A DNA stretch of 64,000 nucleotides from assembly GCA_964291475.2 (NCBI GenBank), contig OZ220060.1, forward strand, positions 9,197 to 73,196, in the 5' to 3' direction. A model generated the notes under the pieces. That model did no database searches. It was not told the DNA's origin and worked only from the letters and a program-made list of their open reading frames with translations. The DNA comes from DAOUKH01 sp964291475. GTDB taxonomy: Bacteria; Chloroflexota; Dehalococcoidia; SHYB01. Shown here one piece after another: positions 1 through 11,207 of this stretch. Position 1 is the stretch's first letter. Each line of letters opens with the position of its first letter. Position numbers and translations under genes: made by a program.

Positions 1-1233
1 CTCGGCGGCCCGCGACTGCGACGTGGTGGTAGTCAATGCCGGCTCCTCGGCGGGCACGGAGGACTACACCGCCTCCGTCGTCCGCGACCTCGGCGAGCTG
101 CTGGTGCACGGAGTCGCCGTCCGGCCGGGACATCCCGTCGTCCTCGGTGTGGTCGACGGGACGCCCGTGCTGGGCATTCCCGGCTACCCCGCCTCCGCGG
201 TGGTGACCTCGGAGTTGTTCCTGAAGCCCTTGCTGGACCGGATGCTGGGACGGGAGAGCGCGCCGCCGCAGGAGGTCGAGGCCGTGATGAGCCGCAAGGT
301 GCTCTCGCCGATGGGCGAGGACGAGTGGCTGCGGGTCAAGCTAGGCCGGGTCGGGGGCAAGCTCATCGCCGCGCCGCTGCAGCGCGGGGCCGGGGTGATT
401 ATGTCGTTGGTGCGCGCCGACGGCCTGGCGCTGATTCCTCGCTTCTCGGAGGGCGTCGACGCCGGCGACGCGATCACCGTCCACCTGCGGCGGCCCCTGG
501 CCGAGGTCGAGAACACCGTTGTCGTCATCGGCAGCCACGACGTGACACTCGACCTGCTGGCGTCGCACCTGCGGCGACGCCAACCGCCGCGCTCGCTCGC
601 TTCATCGAACGTCGGCAGCTTGGGCGGGCTCGTGGCGCTGCGCGGGGTCAGGCGCACGTGGCCGGCAGCCATCTGCTCGACGAGGAGACCGGCGAGTACA
701 ACCTCGCCTACGTCGAGCGTTACCGCGATGGACGCCCGATGGTCATGATCACGCTGGCCCACCGGGTGCAGGGGCTGATGACGCCGCCCGGCAACCCGAA
801 GGGTGTGACGTCGCTGGAGGACCTTGCGGACGGCGAGGTCTCGTTCGTCAACCGGCAACGCGGGTCGGGGACGCGGGTCCTGCTCGACTACAAGCTGGCG
901 CAGCTCGGCATCGACCCTAGGAGCGTCCGCGGCTACGAGCGCGAGGAGTACACCCACCTCGCCGTCGCTGCGCAGGTGGCGAGCGGGGCCGCCGACGCCG
1001 GCCTCGGCGTCATGGCGGCGGCGCGGGCGCTCGACCTCGGCTTCACGCCGCTCCTCGAAGAGCGCTACGACCTGGTCATCCCCCGCCAGTTCTTCGACTC
1101 CGACCTGCTTGCTCCTATTCTCGACTTGCTCGACGGCGGATCGGAACGCGGCAAGGCCTTTCGGGCCGAAGTCGAAGCGCTCGGCGGCTACGACACGCGG
1201 GAGATGGGCCGGGTCGCGGCGGAGATCGGGTGA
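1..1233 (+). CDS. moeA: MoeA C-terminal part fused to a substrate-binding-protein-like domain (5' partial, frameshifted)
   Basis: The beginning lies outside the window. The first part reads as the end of molybdopterin molybdotransferase MoeA, with the conserved 'NAGSSAGTEDYT' and 'GIPGYPAS' stretches. It runs into a periplasmic-binding-protein-like region ('HLLDEETGEYN', 'RQRGSGTRVLLDY') of the kind fused to MoeA in many bacteria to sense molybdate or a ligand. The reading frame changes near 643, in a GGGG run: residues before it read in one frame and residues after it in another, and adding one base restores continuity. This looks like a sequencing indel rather than gene death. It would insert Mo into molybdopterin in the cytoplasm. 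Family call is firm; ligand of the fused domain is unknown. Confidence 0.8.
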   Translation, partial: LGGPRLRRGGSQCRLLGGHGGLHRLRRPRPRRAAGARSRRPAGTSRRPRCGRRDARAGHSRLPRLRGGDLGVVPEALAGPDAGTGERAAAGGRGRDEPQGALADGRGRVAAGQARPGRGQAHRRAAAARGRGDYVVGARRRPGADSSLLGGRRRRRRDHRPPAAAPGRGREHRCRHRQPRRDTRPAGVAPAATPTAALARFIERRQLGRARGAARGQAHVAGSHLLDEETGEYNLAYVERYRDGRPMVMITLAHRVQGLMTPPGNPKGVTSLEDLADGEVSFVNRQRGSGTRVLLDYKLAQLGIDPRSVRGYEREEYTHLAVAAQVASGAADAGLGVMAAARALDLGFTPLLEERYDLVIPRQFFDSDLLAPILDLLDGGSERGKAFRAEVEALGGYDTREMGRVAAEIG

Positions 1234-1249
1234 CGTCGGAAGCAGGCGC

Positions 1250-1756
1250 ATGACCGAGTTCGTCTACTGCCCGCACTGCGCGACCCGGTTGGGACGCCGC
1301 CTCCGGGGCGGCATCGAGCGGCCCGCCTGCGAGTCGTGCGGCTACGTGCAGTTCCGCAATCCCGTCGTTGGCGTTGCCGTTGTCATCGTGGAGGACGGGC
1401 ACGTCCTGCTGGGCCGGCGCGCTCCGGGCCGCGACCGGGCCGGGCTCTGGTGCATCCCGTCGGGCTACGTCGAGTGGGGCGAGGAGATCCGCGAGGCGGC
1501 GCGGCGCGAGTTCCTGGAGGAGACGGGCCTGAAGATCGAGACCGGCGACGTCTACGCGGTCCACTCCAACTTCCACAACCCCGATTCGCTGACCGTGGGC
1601 ATCTGGTTCCGGGGCCGGGCCGTCGGCGGACGCCTCCAGGCCGGCGACGACCTCGACGAGGCGGGCTTCTACGACCCGTCGGCGCTCCCCGGCCCGCTAG
1701 CCTTCCCCACCGACGAGCTCGTCATCGAGCAGCTCCGGCGGGAGATGAGAATGTAG
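1250..1756 (+). CDS. NUDIX hydrolase with N-terminal zinc ribbon
   Basis: A 168-residue protein. Cysteines 7, 10, 27 and 30 form a CxxC...CxxC zinc ribbon, followed by a NUDIX fold with the box at about residues 72-94 (G...REFLEETG). The zinc ribbon plus NUDIX arrangement is seen in NADH pyrophosphatase (NudC)-like and ADP-ribose-type hydrolases, but the protein is shorter than NudC, so substrate is not assigned. The ATG at 1250 was chosen because it gives the zinc ribbon at the N-terminus and lies 16 bases after the moeA-like stop; frames upstream in the same register overlap that gene. Probably cotranscribed with it. Confidence 0.85.
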   Translation: MTEFVYCPHCATRLGRRLRGGIERPACESCGYVQFRNPVVGVAVVIVEDGHVLLGRRAPGRDRAGLWCIPSGYVEWGEEIREAARREFLEETGLKIETGDVYAVHSNFHNPDSLTVGIWFRGRAVGGRLQAGDDLDEAGFYDPSALPGPLAFPTDELVIEQLRREMRM

Positions 1757-1779
1757 GAGTCGAGAGTTGCCCAGGGGCA

Positions 1780-2184
1780 TTACAGGCAGTTTTCTATCGA
1801 CAAGCCAGGAACCCGCTCGAAGTGGCGAATGTTCCCGGTGACCAAGGTGAGATCCTGGGCCAGCGCGATGGAGGCAATCCGCAGATCCGCCTCGCCCAGC
1901 GGCGTGCCCCGGCGCTCTAGGGCCGCCCTCACCTCGCCGTAGTGCCTCGCGGCGGTGGCGTCGAAACGGAGTACCGCCAAGTTCGCCAGAACCTTTGCTT
2001 CGATCCGGCTTATGAAATCCTCAGGCAGTAGGCCCCGCCGGAGGGCGCCATACACCAATTCCCCAAGCGCTATGCTGGAGACGTATTGCCTCACGAAGGG
2101 TACGACAGCCAGCTTGGCGATCAAACCTGTCGAGGGCTGTCGCCTCATCAAGTTGCTCAGGACATCGGTGTCTAGCAGATACAT
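1780..2184 (-). CDS. VapC-like PIN-domain toxin
   Basis: A 134-residue PIN-domain protein. The first acidic residue is in 'LLDTDVLS', a second is Glu42 in 'ALGELVYG', and a later acidic patch is 'EADLRIASIA', matching the metal-binding acids of VapC RNases. Its start abuts the stop of the upstream antitoxin gene on the same strand (shared base 2184), typical translational coupling of a toxin-antitoxin pair. VapC toxins cleave tRNA or rRNA when the antitoxin is degraded; the target here is unknown. It is convergent with the NUDIX gene, with only 23 bases between them. Confidence 0.85.
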   Translation of the reverse strand: MYLLDTDVLSNLMRRQPSTGLIAKLAVVPFVRQYVSSIALGELVYGALRRGLLPEDFISRIEAKVLANLAVLRFDATAARHYGEVRAALERRGTPLGEADLRIASIALAQDLTLVTGNIRHFERVPGLSIENCL

Positions 2185-2486
2185 CAGTCCTCGAACTCGA
2201 CGAGGCGGCCGGTGTCCCTTTCCCGTTCGGCGTAGATGTCCGCAACGAGCGCGTCGATGTGATCATCCCCCATGGCGCTCCATGCGCCGACGAGGGCCAG
2301 CGCTCCCCGTGGCTCGGCCGAGGACGACCGTGCCCGTTCGATGAGCTCCAAGTCGGCGACGCTCACCAAAGCGGCGAGTGGCTTGCCCCTTCGCTCGATA
2401 ATGACGTGCTCGCCTCCATACGCTACGCGGGACACGAGCGCGGAGAGCCCCGACTTTGCCTGCGCCGTGCTCACTGTTGTAGTCAA
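2184..2486 (-). CDS. Phd/YefM-type antitoxin partner of the PIN toxin
   Basis: A 100-residue protein with the Phd/YefM pattern at its N-terminus ('VSTAQAKSGLSALVSRV', 'VIIERRGKPLAALVS'). The N-terminal part would bind operator DNA and the acidic C-terminus would wrap the toxin. A TTG start at 2486 is used; it follows a purine-rich AGGGGG ribosome site and puts the conserved 'TAQAK' region near the start. A promoter and a pair of ATAGTC direct repeats lie just upstream, consistent with autorepression by the toxin-antitoxin complex. Assignment is by motif and by pairing with the PIN gene. Confidence 0.82.
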   Translation of the reverse strand: MTTTVSTAQAKSGLSALVSRVAYGGEHVIIERRGKPLAALVSVADLELIERARSSSAEPRGALALVGAWSAMGDDHIDALVADIYAERERDTGRLVEFED

Positions 2487-2524
2487 GGGAGTCCCCCTTC
2501 CGAGTCATGCCGCTATGGGTCGCA

Positions 2525-2558
2525 ATAGTCATTATAGTCTTTACGACCACTTTGTCCA
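2525..2558 (-). promoter_or_regulatory. Promoter and direct-repeat operator of the Phd/PIN toxin-antitoxin pair
   Basis: On the reverse strand a TGGACA box (2553-2558) is followed after 16 bases by TATAAT (2531-2536). Two direct copies of ATAGTC (forward strand, 2525-2530 and 2534-2539) overlap the -10 box and the expected start of transcription, about 38 bases before the antitoxin start. Antitoxin operators are commonly short repeats over the promoter, so autoregulation is a reasonable inference. Confidence 0.6.
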
Positions 2559-2676
2559 TTTGGTCCGGTGGTGGCGGCAATGGCGCGGTCAGCTTCCGGC
2601 GGGAGAAGGGCGTCCCCAAGGGCGGCCCCGACGGCGGGCGGCGGGCGAGGGAAGCAGGTGAGGCGCTGCCGGATTC

Positions 2677-2706
2677 TTTACACCGTTGGGGGGTTGGTGG
2701 TATCCT
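2677..2706 (+). promoter_or_regulatory. Promoter of the suf operon
   Basis: TTTACA (2677-2682) and TATCCT (2701-2706) are separated by 18 bases and resemble -35 and -10 boxes. The predicted start near 2713 falls just before the palindrome at 2716-2738, so a bound repressor would block initiation or clearance. The leader to the sufB start is about 65 bases. The rest of the 292-base gap from 2487 contains only the divergent toxin-antitoxin promoter and otherwise nothing recognisable. Confidence 0.55.
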
Positions 2707-2715
2707 GCAAGTGAG

Positions 2716-2738
2716 TTCTTGACCAATTTGGTCAAGAA
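2716..2738. promoter_or_regulatory. Perfect palindromic operator, probably for the Rrf2 regulator
   Basis: TTCTTGACC and GGTCAAGAA form a perfect 9-base inverted repeat around AATTT. Palindromes of this size and spacing with a TTGAC...GTCAA core resemble binding sites of Rrf2-family regulators such as IscR and CymR. An Rrf2 gene closes this operon at 8086, so the site is the natural candidate for feedback control by cluster status. It lies 41 bases before the sufB start. Confidence 0.65.
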
Positions 2739-2778
2739 TTGGCACACCTGATACGTACCGACCGAACGCGAGGGGCTC

Positions 2779-4232
<1,454 letters not shown>

Positions 4233-4239
4233 CGACGGG

Positions 4240-5016
4240 ATGAGCGAGCCGCTACTCGTCGTCGAAGGACTGCGGGCCGCCGCCAACGGCGTTGAAATCC
4301 TCAAGGGCGTCGACCTCACGGTGAACGCGGGCGAGGTCCACGCCGTCATGGGGCCGAACGGGTCGGGCAAGAGCACGCTCGCCAACGTGCTCGCCGGGCA
4401 TCCCTCGTTCGAGGCCACGGCGGGCAGCGTCCGCTACGACGGCGCCGACCTGCTCGCGATGAGCCCCGACCTGCGCGCCCGCGAGGGCCTCTTCCTCGCC
4501 TTCCAGTACCCCGTCGAGGTGCCCGGCGTGCGTCTCTCGCAGTTCCTCCGCTCCGCCTACAACGCGGTGCGGGTGCACAAGGGCCTGCCCGAGTGCGAGC
4601 TGCGCGAGTTCAACAAGCTCATCAAAGAGAAGATGAAGCTGGTCGGCATGGACCCCAAGCTCACCAGCCGCGCGCTCAACGAGGGCTTCTCCGGCGGAGA
4701 GAAGAAGCGCAACGAGGTGCTGCAGATGGCCGTCCTCGAACCGCGCCTCGCCTTTCTCGACGAGACCGACTCCGGCCTCGACGTCGACGCGCTGCGCACC
4801 GTCGCCTCCGGCGTGAACGGCCTGCGCCGCCCCGACAACGCCATGGTCGTGGTGACGCACTACCAGCGCCTGCTCGACTACATCGTCCCCGACCGCGTCC
4901 ATGTGCTGATCGACGGGCGCATCGTCCACTCCGGCGGCAAGGAGCTTGGCCTCAAGCTCGAAGCCGAGGGCTACGACTGGGTCCGGGAACAGATGCCCGC
5001 GGGAGCGGAGGCGTAG
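4240..5016 (+). CDS. sufC: Fe-S cluster assembly ATPase SufC
   Basis: A 258-residue ABC-type ATPase that energises the SufBCD scaffold. Walker A is 'GPNGSGKST' (about residues 38-46), the ABC signature is 'FSGGEKKRNE' (about 149-158) and the Walker B/D-loop reads 'LAFLDETDSGLD'. 'GGEKKRNE' and 'ETDSGLD' are the SufC-specific versions of these motifs and distinguish it from transport ATPases. It starts 7 bases after sufB and is followed after 2 bases by sufD, so the three scaffold genes are tightly coupled. Confidence 0.95.
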   Translation: MSEPLLVVEGLRAAANGVEILKGVDLTVNAGEVHAVMGPNGSGKSTLANVLAGHPSFEATAGSVRYDGADLLAMSPDLRAREGLFLAFQYPVEVPGVRLSQFLRSAYNAVRVHKGLPECELREFNKLIKEKMKLVGMDPKLTSRALNEGFSGGEKKRNEVLQMAVLEPRLAFLDETDSGLDVDALRTVASGVNGLRRPDNAMVVVTHYQRLLDYIVPDRVHVLIDGRIVHSGGKELGLKLEAEGYDWVREQMPAGAEA

Positions 5017-5018
5017 CG

Positions 5019-6322
5019 ATGGCCGCCGCGGCGGACGTCGCCGAGCGCTACCGCGCCGACTTCCGGGCGGCGGGCGATTCCGCCCCCGCTTGGCTCGCCG
5101 ATTTGCGCAAGCGCGCTATGGAGCGCTTCGCCGAGACCGGCTTCCCCACGGCGCGGCGCGGCAACGAGGCGTGGAAGTACACCAACGTCTCGCCGATCGC
5201 CAACGCCGACCTCGGCCTCGCCCCGGCGGCGGATATCTCGCTCGCCAAGGCGCTGCGCGGCGCACCTTCGCTGCGCGCCGCGCCGGAAGGCCCGTGGACC
5301 ACGCTGGTCTTCGTCAACGGGCGCTTTTCCGGCGGCGTCACCAATGACCGCGCCATGCCGCTGGCATCGGCCCTGGAGCGCGACACATCCTGGGTCGAGG
5401 CGCACCTCGCCCAGACGGCGTCCTTCGAGGCCGGAGGGTTCGCCGCGCTGAACACCGCCTTCCTCACCGACGGGGCCGTCGTACGCATCCCCTCCGGCGA
5501 GACGGCTGCGGTGGTCCACCTCGTCTTCGCCACGACCGGCGAGGCCGGCATCTCCCACCCCCGGGCGCTCCTCGTGGTTGAGCCGAACGCCCGCGCCGCC
5601 ATCGTCGAGACGCATCTGCACACCGCCTCCGACCGACAGGTCGCCAACGCGGTCACCGAGATCGAGGCGGGCGACGGCGCCGACGTCGTCCACGCCAAGC
5701 TCGTGCTCGGCGCGCGGGGCGCGTCGCACGTCGGGGCGACGTCGGCCCGGCTGGGACGGGAGGCGCGCCTGACGTCGACGGTCTACGCCGGCGGCGCCGG
5801 CCTCGTCCGCAACGCGCTCGATGTACGGCTCGAAGGCGAGAGGGCATCTTGCCGCCTCGACGGGCTCTCGCTGACGCACGGGTCGCAGCACGTCGACAAC
5901 CAGACGTCGATCGAGCACCTGGCCCCGCATACGACGAGCGCGCAGCGTTACCGCGCCGTCCTCGACGGCCAGTCTCGCAGCGTCTTTTCGGGACGCGTGC
6001 ACGTCGCGGCCGACGCCGTCAAGGCCGACGCCGACCAGTCGAGCCGGAGTCTGCTGCTCTCGGAGAAGGCCGAGGCAGACAGCAAGCCGAGCCTCGAAAT
6101 CTGGACCGACGAGGTGCAGTGCCGCCACGGCGCGACGGTGGGGCAGATCGACGAGGCGGCCCTCTTCTATCTGAGGAGCCGCGGTCTCGAAGAGGGAACG
6201 GCGCGGCGGATGCTGATCGAGGCCTTCGCCGCCGAGATCGTCGCGACGGCGGAGCCCCGCGAGCTCCGCGCCTATCTGACGCGCCGCCTCCGCCGCGAGC
6301 TCGCCAAGACGGGAACGGCCGC

Positions 6323-6326
<4 letters not shown>
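5019..6326 (+). CDS. sufD: Fe-S cluster assembly protein SufD
   Basis: A 435-residue SufD, the partner of SufB in the scaffold. The conserved SufB/SufD beta-helix core appears in the second half ('RYRAVLDGQSRSVFSGRVHV', 'EVQCRHGATVGQID'), and 'RRGNEAWKYTN' near the N-terminus is the usual SufD lead-in. The ATG at 5019 was chosen: it sits 2 bases after the sufC stop, and the open frame upstream of it would run through sufC. The stop overlaps the sufS start (ATGA), so translation is coupled. Confidence 0.93.
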
Positions 6327-7573
<1,247 letters not shown>

Positions 7574-7599
7574 ACGGAGCAGAGGAGAACGCGCCGGAC

Positions 7600-8049
7600 G
7601 TGTCGGAGCTACGCGAGCTGTACCAGGAGCTGGTCTTGGACCACAACAGCAGGCCGCGCAACTTCCGCGAGATGGAGAACGCCACCACCCGCATGGAGGG
7701 GTACAATCCGCTCTGCGGCGACCGGGTGACGGTCTACGTCAAGCTCGGCGGGGGGCGGATCGAGGACGTGAGCTTCCAGGGGTCGGGATGCGCCATCTCC
7801 CGCGCGTCGGCCTCGATGATGACCACCACGATCAAGGGGAAGACGATCGACGAGGCGGAGCGCCTCTTCGGCGCCTTCCACGAGATGGTCACCGGCGAGG
7901 GCGACCCGGAGGAGGACGACGAACTGGGCGACCTGGAAGTGCTCGCGGGCGTCGCCGAGTTCCCCTCGCGGGTGAAGTGCGCGACGCTGTCGTGGCACTC
8001 GATGCTATCGGCGTTGAAGGGGCAAAAGGAGCCGGTGAGCACCGAGTAG
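7600..8049 (+). CDS. sufU: SufU sulfur-transfer protein
   Basis: A 149-residue IscU-like protein. Cys39, Asp41, Cys64 and Cys127 match the zinc/cluster site of SufU ('NPLCGDRV', 'GSGCAISRAS', 'RVKCATLSW'), and the insertion between the second and third cysteines is typical of SufU rather than IscU. SufU accepts sulfur from SufS by zinc-dependent exchange and hands it to the SufBCD scaffold. The GTG start at 7600 is 26 bases past sufS, with a GAGGAG sequence upstream at a rather long spacing. Confidence 0.92.
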   Translation: MSELRELYQELVLDHNSRPRNFREMENATTRMEGYNPLCGDRVTVYVKLGGGRIEDVSFQGSGCAISRASASMMTTTIKGKTIDEAERLFGAFHEMVTGEGDPEEDDELGDLEVLAGVAEFPSRVKCATLSWHSMLSALKGQKEPVSTE

Positions 8050-8085
8050 GGGCTCGCCGGCGGGCGGAAGCGGAGGAGGAGAGCG

Positions 8086-8562
8086 ATGCACGTGCCGATC
8101 AAAGTCGACTACGCGGTGCGGGCCCTCGTCGACCTGGCCCAACACATCGACTCGGGGCCGGAGCGGGCCGCCGCCGTCGCCCACCGCCAGGGCATCCCCG
8201 AGGCCTACCTCGAGCGGCTGCTCAGCACGCTGAACAAGCGGGGGATCGTCTCCAGCCAGCGCGGGCCGCAGGGCGGCCACGTCCTGGGCCGCGACGCCGC
8301 CGACATCGACCTGCGCTCCGTCATGGAGGCCCTCGGCGACACCGTCTCTACGGTTTCCTGCATCGACGACCCCGGCTGCTGCTCCCACTCCGGCGCCTGC
8401 GGCCAGCGCGACATCTGGCGCGACGTCGAGGACGCAGTGAACGAAATCCTCGCCGGCACCTCCATCGCCGACCTCGCCAGGCGCACGCCCGTCATCGATT
8501 CGGCGCCCCCGCCGGCCTCCCCGGCCTCGCCGCAGCCCGTTCCGGTGAAACTCCTAATCTAA
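8086..8562 (+). CDS. Rrf2-family transcriptional regulator with cysteine cluster
   Basis: A 158-residue Rrf2 protein: an N-terminal winged helix ('KVDYAVRALVDLAQH', 'YLERLLSTLNKRGIV') followed by cysteines 92, 98, 99 and 105, the spacing used for an iron-sulfur cluster in IscR-like members. It has a good ribosome site (GGAGGAG) before the ATG at 8086 and follows sufU by 36 bases. Location at the end of the suf operon and the palindrome at its head point to feedback control of cluster assembly. The Pro/Ala-rich tail after residue 140 is unusual and probably disordered. Confidence 0.88.
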   Translation: MHVPIKVDYAVRALVDLAQHIDSGPERAAAVAHRQGIPEAYLERLLSTLNKRGIVSSQRGPQGGHVLGRDAADIDLRSVMEALGDTVSTVSCIDDPGCCSHSGACGQRDIWRDVEDAVNEILAGTSIADLARRTPVIDSAPPPASPASPQPVPVKLLI

Positions 8563-8581
8563 ACGTTAAGAAAGGCCGCGC

Positions 8582-9067
8582 GTGCCCACCTTCGACATCG
8601 TCTCCAGGGCTAATCTGACAGAAGTGGAGAACGCCGTTCAAGGTGTGCTCCGCGAAATCAAGCAGCGCTACGACTTCAAGGGCAGCAAGGCCCGCGTCGA
8701 CCGCGACGGCGCCGTCCTGACCCTGCTCGCCGACGACGACCTCCACCTGCGGCAGATGCACGACCTGCTCCGCACCTACCTCGTACGGCGCAAGGTCGAT
8801 CCCGCCGCGGTCGAGTACAAAGACCCCGAGCGGGCCTCGGGCGGCGCGCTGCGTCAGACGGCCGTCGTGCGCCAGGGGATCCCCGCCGACGAGGCCAAGC
8901 GCATCACCAAGGCGATCAAGGACGCGAAGCTCAAGGTGCAGACCACCGTGCAAGGCGACGAGCTCCGGGTCAGCGGCAAGAAGCGCGACGACCTCCAGCA
9001 GGTGATCGCGCTGGTGAAGGACCTCGACCTCGACCGCCCGCTGCAATACGCCAACATGCGGGACTAG
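8582..9067 (+). CDS. yajQ: YajQ family nucleotide-binding protein
   Basis: A 161-residue YajQ (DUF520) protein with characteristic stretches 'FDIVSRANLTEVENAV', 'QRYDFKGSKA' and the C-terminal 'LDRPLQYANMRD'. The family binds nucleotides (cyclic-di-GMP in some pathogens) and has been linked to translation and gene control; the role here is unknown. The GTG at 8582 is chosen because it starts directly at the conserved 'PTFDIVS'. It follows the Rrf2 gene by 19 bases and may be the last gene of the suf transcript. Confidence 0.9.
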   Translation: MPTFDIVSRANLTEVENAVQGVLREIKQRYDFKGSKARVDRDGAVLTLLADDDLHLRQMHDLLRTYLVRRKVDPAAVEYKDPERASGGALRQTAVVRQGIPADEAKRITKAIKDAKLKVQTTVQGDELRVSGKKRDDLQQVIALVKDLDLDRPLQYANMRD

Positions 9068-9075
9068 CGCGGGTG

Positions 9076-9313
9076 GCGCGCCCTGCGGGCGCGTGCCCTC
9101 TCTCAGCCTCCCCCAGAGGGGGAGAGGCCGGAGGAGACGGGCGGCGCGGAGACGTGGGCTCCGACAAGCAAAGGCTGTTGGCGCGGGGCCCCTCATCTCA
9201 ATCTTCTCCCGTGGGCGACCTTTGCAGAACTCGCGCTCGGTTAGGAACAGGAGGGGTGGGGAGGTCCTTCACCCTCTCCCGCTGGGAGAGGGTTGGGGTG
9301 AGGGCGGGGGGCC
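9076..9313. repeat. Dispersed palindromic repeat modules between yajQ and the amidohydrolase
   Basis: The 417-base gap 9068-9484 holds no gene. 9076-9128 is a reverse-orientation copy of the CTCCCCCTCTGGGGGAG hairpin with its GCGCGCCCTGCGGGCGCG arm. 9188-9313 contains a degenerate copy of the 72-base unit ('gacctttgcagaactc') and CTCTCCCGCTGGGAGAG. The last part has a TTGACA at 9414-9419 that could be a -35 box for the next gene, but no convincing -10 box follows. Confidence 0.7.
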
Positions 9314-9484
9314 GGGGAGGGGAGCGCTAACGTCGACGCAGCCTGTGGCCCCATTTCGCAAGCGTCTCCGCGGGGAGAAGGGGCAAGACTACCCGGCCCC
9401 CCCCCCGCAGCCGTTGACAAGCGGCGGCGAAAGTCGTTCTCTTTAGCGGCAGGCCCGGCCCGAGGCCGGGTATGGAGTGGACCC

Positions 9485-10606
9485 ATGCGCGATTACCGAC
9501 TCGTCTCAGGCGACGGCCACGTCAACGAGCCGCCGGAGGTGTGGAAGGACGGACTGCCGGCCGAGTACGCCGACCGCGCGCCGCGCCTCGAATCCTTCGA
9601 GGAGGGCGACGCCTGGATCTTCGAGGGCGCGCCGGCTCCGATCAACTTCGGCAACAACATCAACGGCGGCCTTCCTCCTGAGCAATGCGTCCCCTGGAAG
9701 CGGTGGGAGGACGTCCCCCGCGCCGGCTACGACCCCGCGGCGCGCCTCGAAGCGCAGGACCTCGACGGCGTCGACGCCGAGGTGCTCTACCCCACGCCGC
9801 GGCAGTCGATGGCCGTGTGGGCCATGGCGCCCAAGGACCCCGGCTTCCACCTCGCCCTGCTGCGCGCCTACAACGACTGGCTGGCCGCCTACTGCGGCCA
9901 CGACCCCGGCCGTCTCGTCGGCGCGGCGATGATGCCCACGCTGGGCATCGACGCCGCCCTGGCGGAACTCGATCGCGCCCTGGCGGCTCCGGGGCTCCAG
10001 ACGCCGATGCTGGCGCAGTGGCCGTCATCGGGAGCGACGGTGACGCCCGACGACGACCGCTTCTGGGCGGCCATGGCCGAGATGGGGCAGCCGGTGAGCA
10101 TCCACATCAGCGTCTCCCCCGGCGTCACCGGCGACAACGACCCCAACCGCACCGGCCTCACCGCCCGCGGCGAGCTGCGCCACACCGCCACGCCCAACAA
10201 CTGCCTCGAGCTCATCAACGACGGCGTCTTCGACCGCTTCCCCGACCTCAACGTGGTCTTCGCCGAGTGCGACTCGTCGTGGGTGCCCTACGTCAAGGAG
10301 CAGCTCGACAACAGGTTCCAGCGCATCAGTCCGACGCTGCGCCCCAAGATCAAAGAGCTGCCCAGCTACTACTTCGACCACCACATCTTCACCACCTACA
10401 TCACCGACTACTACGGCGTGGTGAACCGCCACTTCATCGGCGTGAGCCAGATGATGTGGTCGAGCGACTACCCGCACCTGGGCGCCGACTTCCCCAACTC
10501 CTGGCGCGTCATCGACGAGCACTTCGCCGGCGTCCCCGACGACGAGAAGCACGCCATCCTCGCTGGCAACTGCGTCCGCGTCTACCGGATCGGGGAGGGC
10601 ACTTAA
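9485..10606 (+). CDS. Amidohydrolase family 2 (metal-dependent hydrolase)
   Basis: A 373-residue TIM-barrel metal hydrolase of the amidohydrolase-2 (PF04909) type, related to aminocarboxymuconate-semialdehyde decarboxylase. Likely metal ligands are Asp10 and His12 in 'SGDGHVNEP', a histidine in 'VSIHISVSPG' and Asp about 329 in 'WSSDYPHLGADFPNS'. Members hydrolyse or decarboxylate aromatic or ring compounds; no substrate can be given. The ATG at 9485 starts at the conserved 'DYRLVSGDGH'. It stands alone between two repeat blocks, and a paralogue occurs at 51183-52343. Confidence 0.85.
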   Translation: MRDYRLVSGDGHVNEPPEVWKDGLPAEYADRAPRLESFEEGDAWIFEGAPAPINFGNNINGGLPPEQCVPWKRWEDVPRAGYDPAARLEAQDLDGVDAEVLYPTPRQSMAVWAMAPKDPGFHLALLRAYNDWLAAYCGHDPGRLVGAAMMPTLGIDAALAELDRALAAPGLQTPMLAQWPSSGATVTPDDDRFWAAMAEMGQPVSIHISVSPGVTGDNDPNRTGLTARGELRHTATPNNCLELINDGVFDRFPDLNVVFAECDSSWVPYVKEQLDNRFQRISPTLRPKIKELPSYYFDHHIFTTYITDYYGVVNRHFIGVSQMMWSSDYPHLGADFPNSWRVIDEHFAGVPDDEKHAILAGNCVRVYRIGEGT

Positions 10607-10608
10607 GC

Positions 10609-10691
10609 CTCTCCCCCTCTGGGGGAGATTGAGAGAAGGCACGCGCCCGCAGGGCGCGCCTGTCCCCGTAGGCGCGATTCGCGAATCGGCC
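10609..10691. repeat. Dispersed repeat: CTCCCCCTCTGGGGGAG hairpin plus CGATTCGCGAATCG palindrome
   Basis: Directly after the amidohydrolase stop lies a forward copy of the hairpin module with GCGCCCGCAGGGCGC and then the palindrome CGATTCGCGAATCG. The same order of modules appears at 36975-37240, so these are parts of one composite repeat. It could act as a transcription end for the amidohydrolase gene. Confidence 0.7.
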
Positions 10692-10695
10692 TCAG

Positions 10696-10917
10696 TCAGC
10701 CGTTCAGCGCCCGGGCGACATCCTCGCTGGTCATGGGCTTCGCGTCGGCGGGGACAGCGAACGTGGTGCCGTCCCCACCAGGCACAGTGACAGGTGCGCG
10801 CTCGAAGCCACGCCGGGCCAACTCCGACACGGCCTTGCCGAGGCTGATGCCCTTCCGTTCCGCCAGCGACCGTGCGGCCACCATTACGTCCTCGTCGATC
10901 GTTAACGTCGTTCGCAT
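10696..10917 (-). CDS. Orphan ribbon-helix-helix antitoxin-like protein
   Basis: A 73-residue protein beginning 'MRTTLTIDEDVMVAAR', the typical N-terminus of VapB-like ribbon-helix-helix antitoxins that bind DNA as dimers. The start at 10917 is preferred over one 7 codons upstream because the beta-strand motif then begins at residue 2. The downstream position where a PIN toxin would be expected is occupied by a repeat and the convergent amidohydrolase, so the toxin gene is missing. It could be a relic or a free-standing regulator. Confidence 0.6.
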   Translation of the reverse strand: MRTTLTIDEDVMVAARSLAERKGISLGKAVSELARRGFERAPVTVPGGDGTTFAVPADAKPMTSEDVARALNG

Positions 10918-11133
10918 GGCAATTTCACGGTAGCACAAGATCAGCCGGTCAAATGCGGCAAATCCCAGTCAGCGAACGGGGCCGCGCTGGAGTCGGGGAA
11001 TGCGCGCATCGCGACTCCGCTCCTACGGTATTCGTCAGGGCGGACCATCCGCGCCGTGGCGAGCGCCCCATCAGGCGGTCGTCTCCCAATGGACCTCCGC
11101 GCTGGGCCGTGCTAACTCCGACGAGCCGCGGGG

Positions 11134-11162
11134 TAGACAGACGCCAAGACCCAAAGTAGAAT
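11134..11162 (+). promoter_or_regulatory. Promoter of the small coiled-coil protein gene
   Basis: TAGACA (11134-11139) and TAGAAT (11157-11162) are spaced by 17 bases, a near-consensus sigma-70 type promoter. The predicted start is about 38 bases before the ATG at 11208. The rest of 10939-11133 shows no recognisable feature. Confidence 0.6.
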
Positions 11163-11207
11163 GTCAGTTCTAAACTCACAGACTGGAATTCCCAGGGGGA
11201 TACCGCA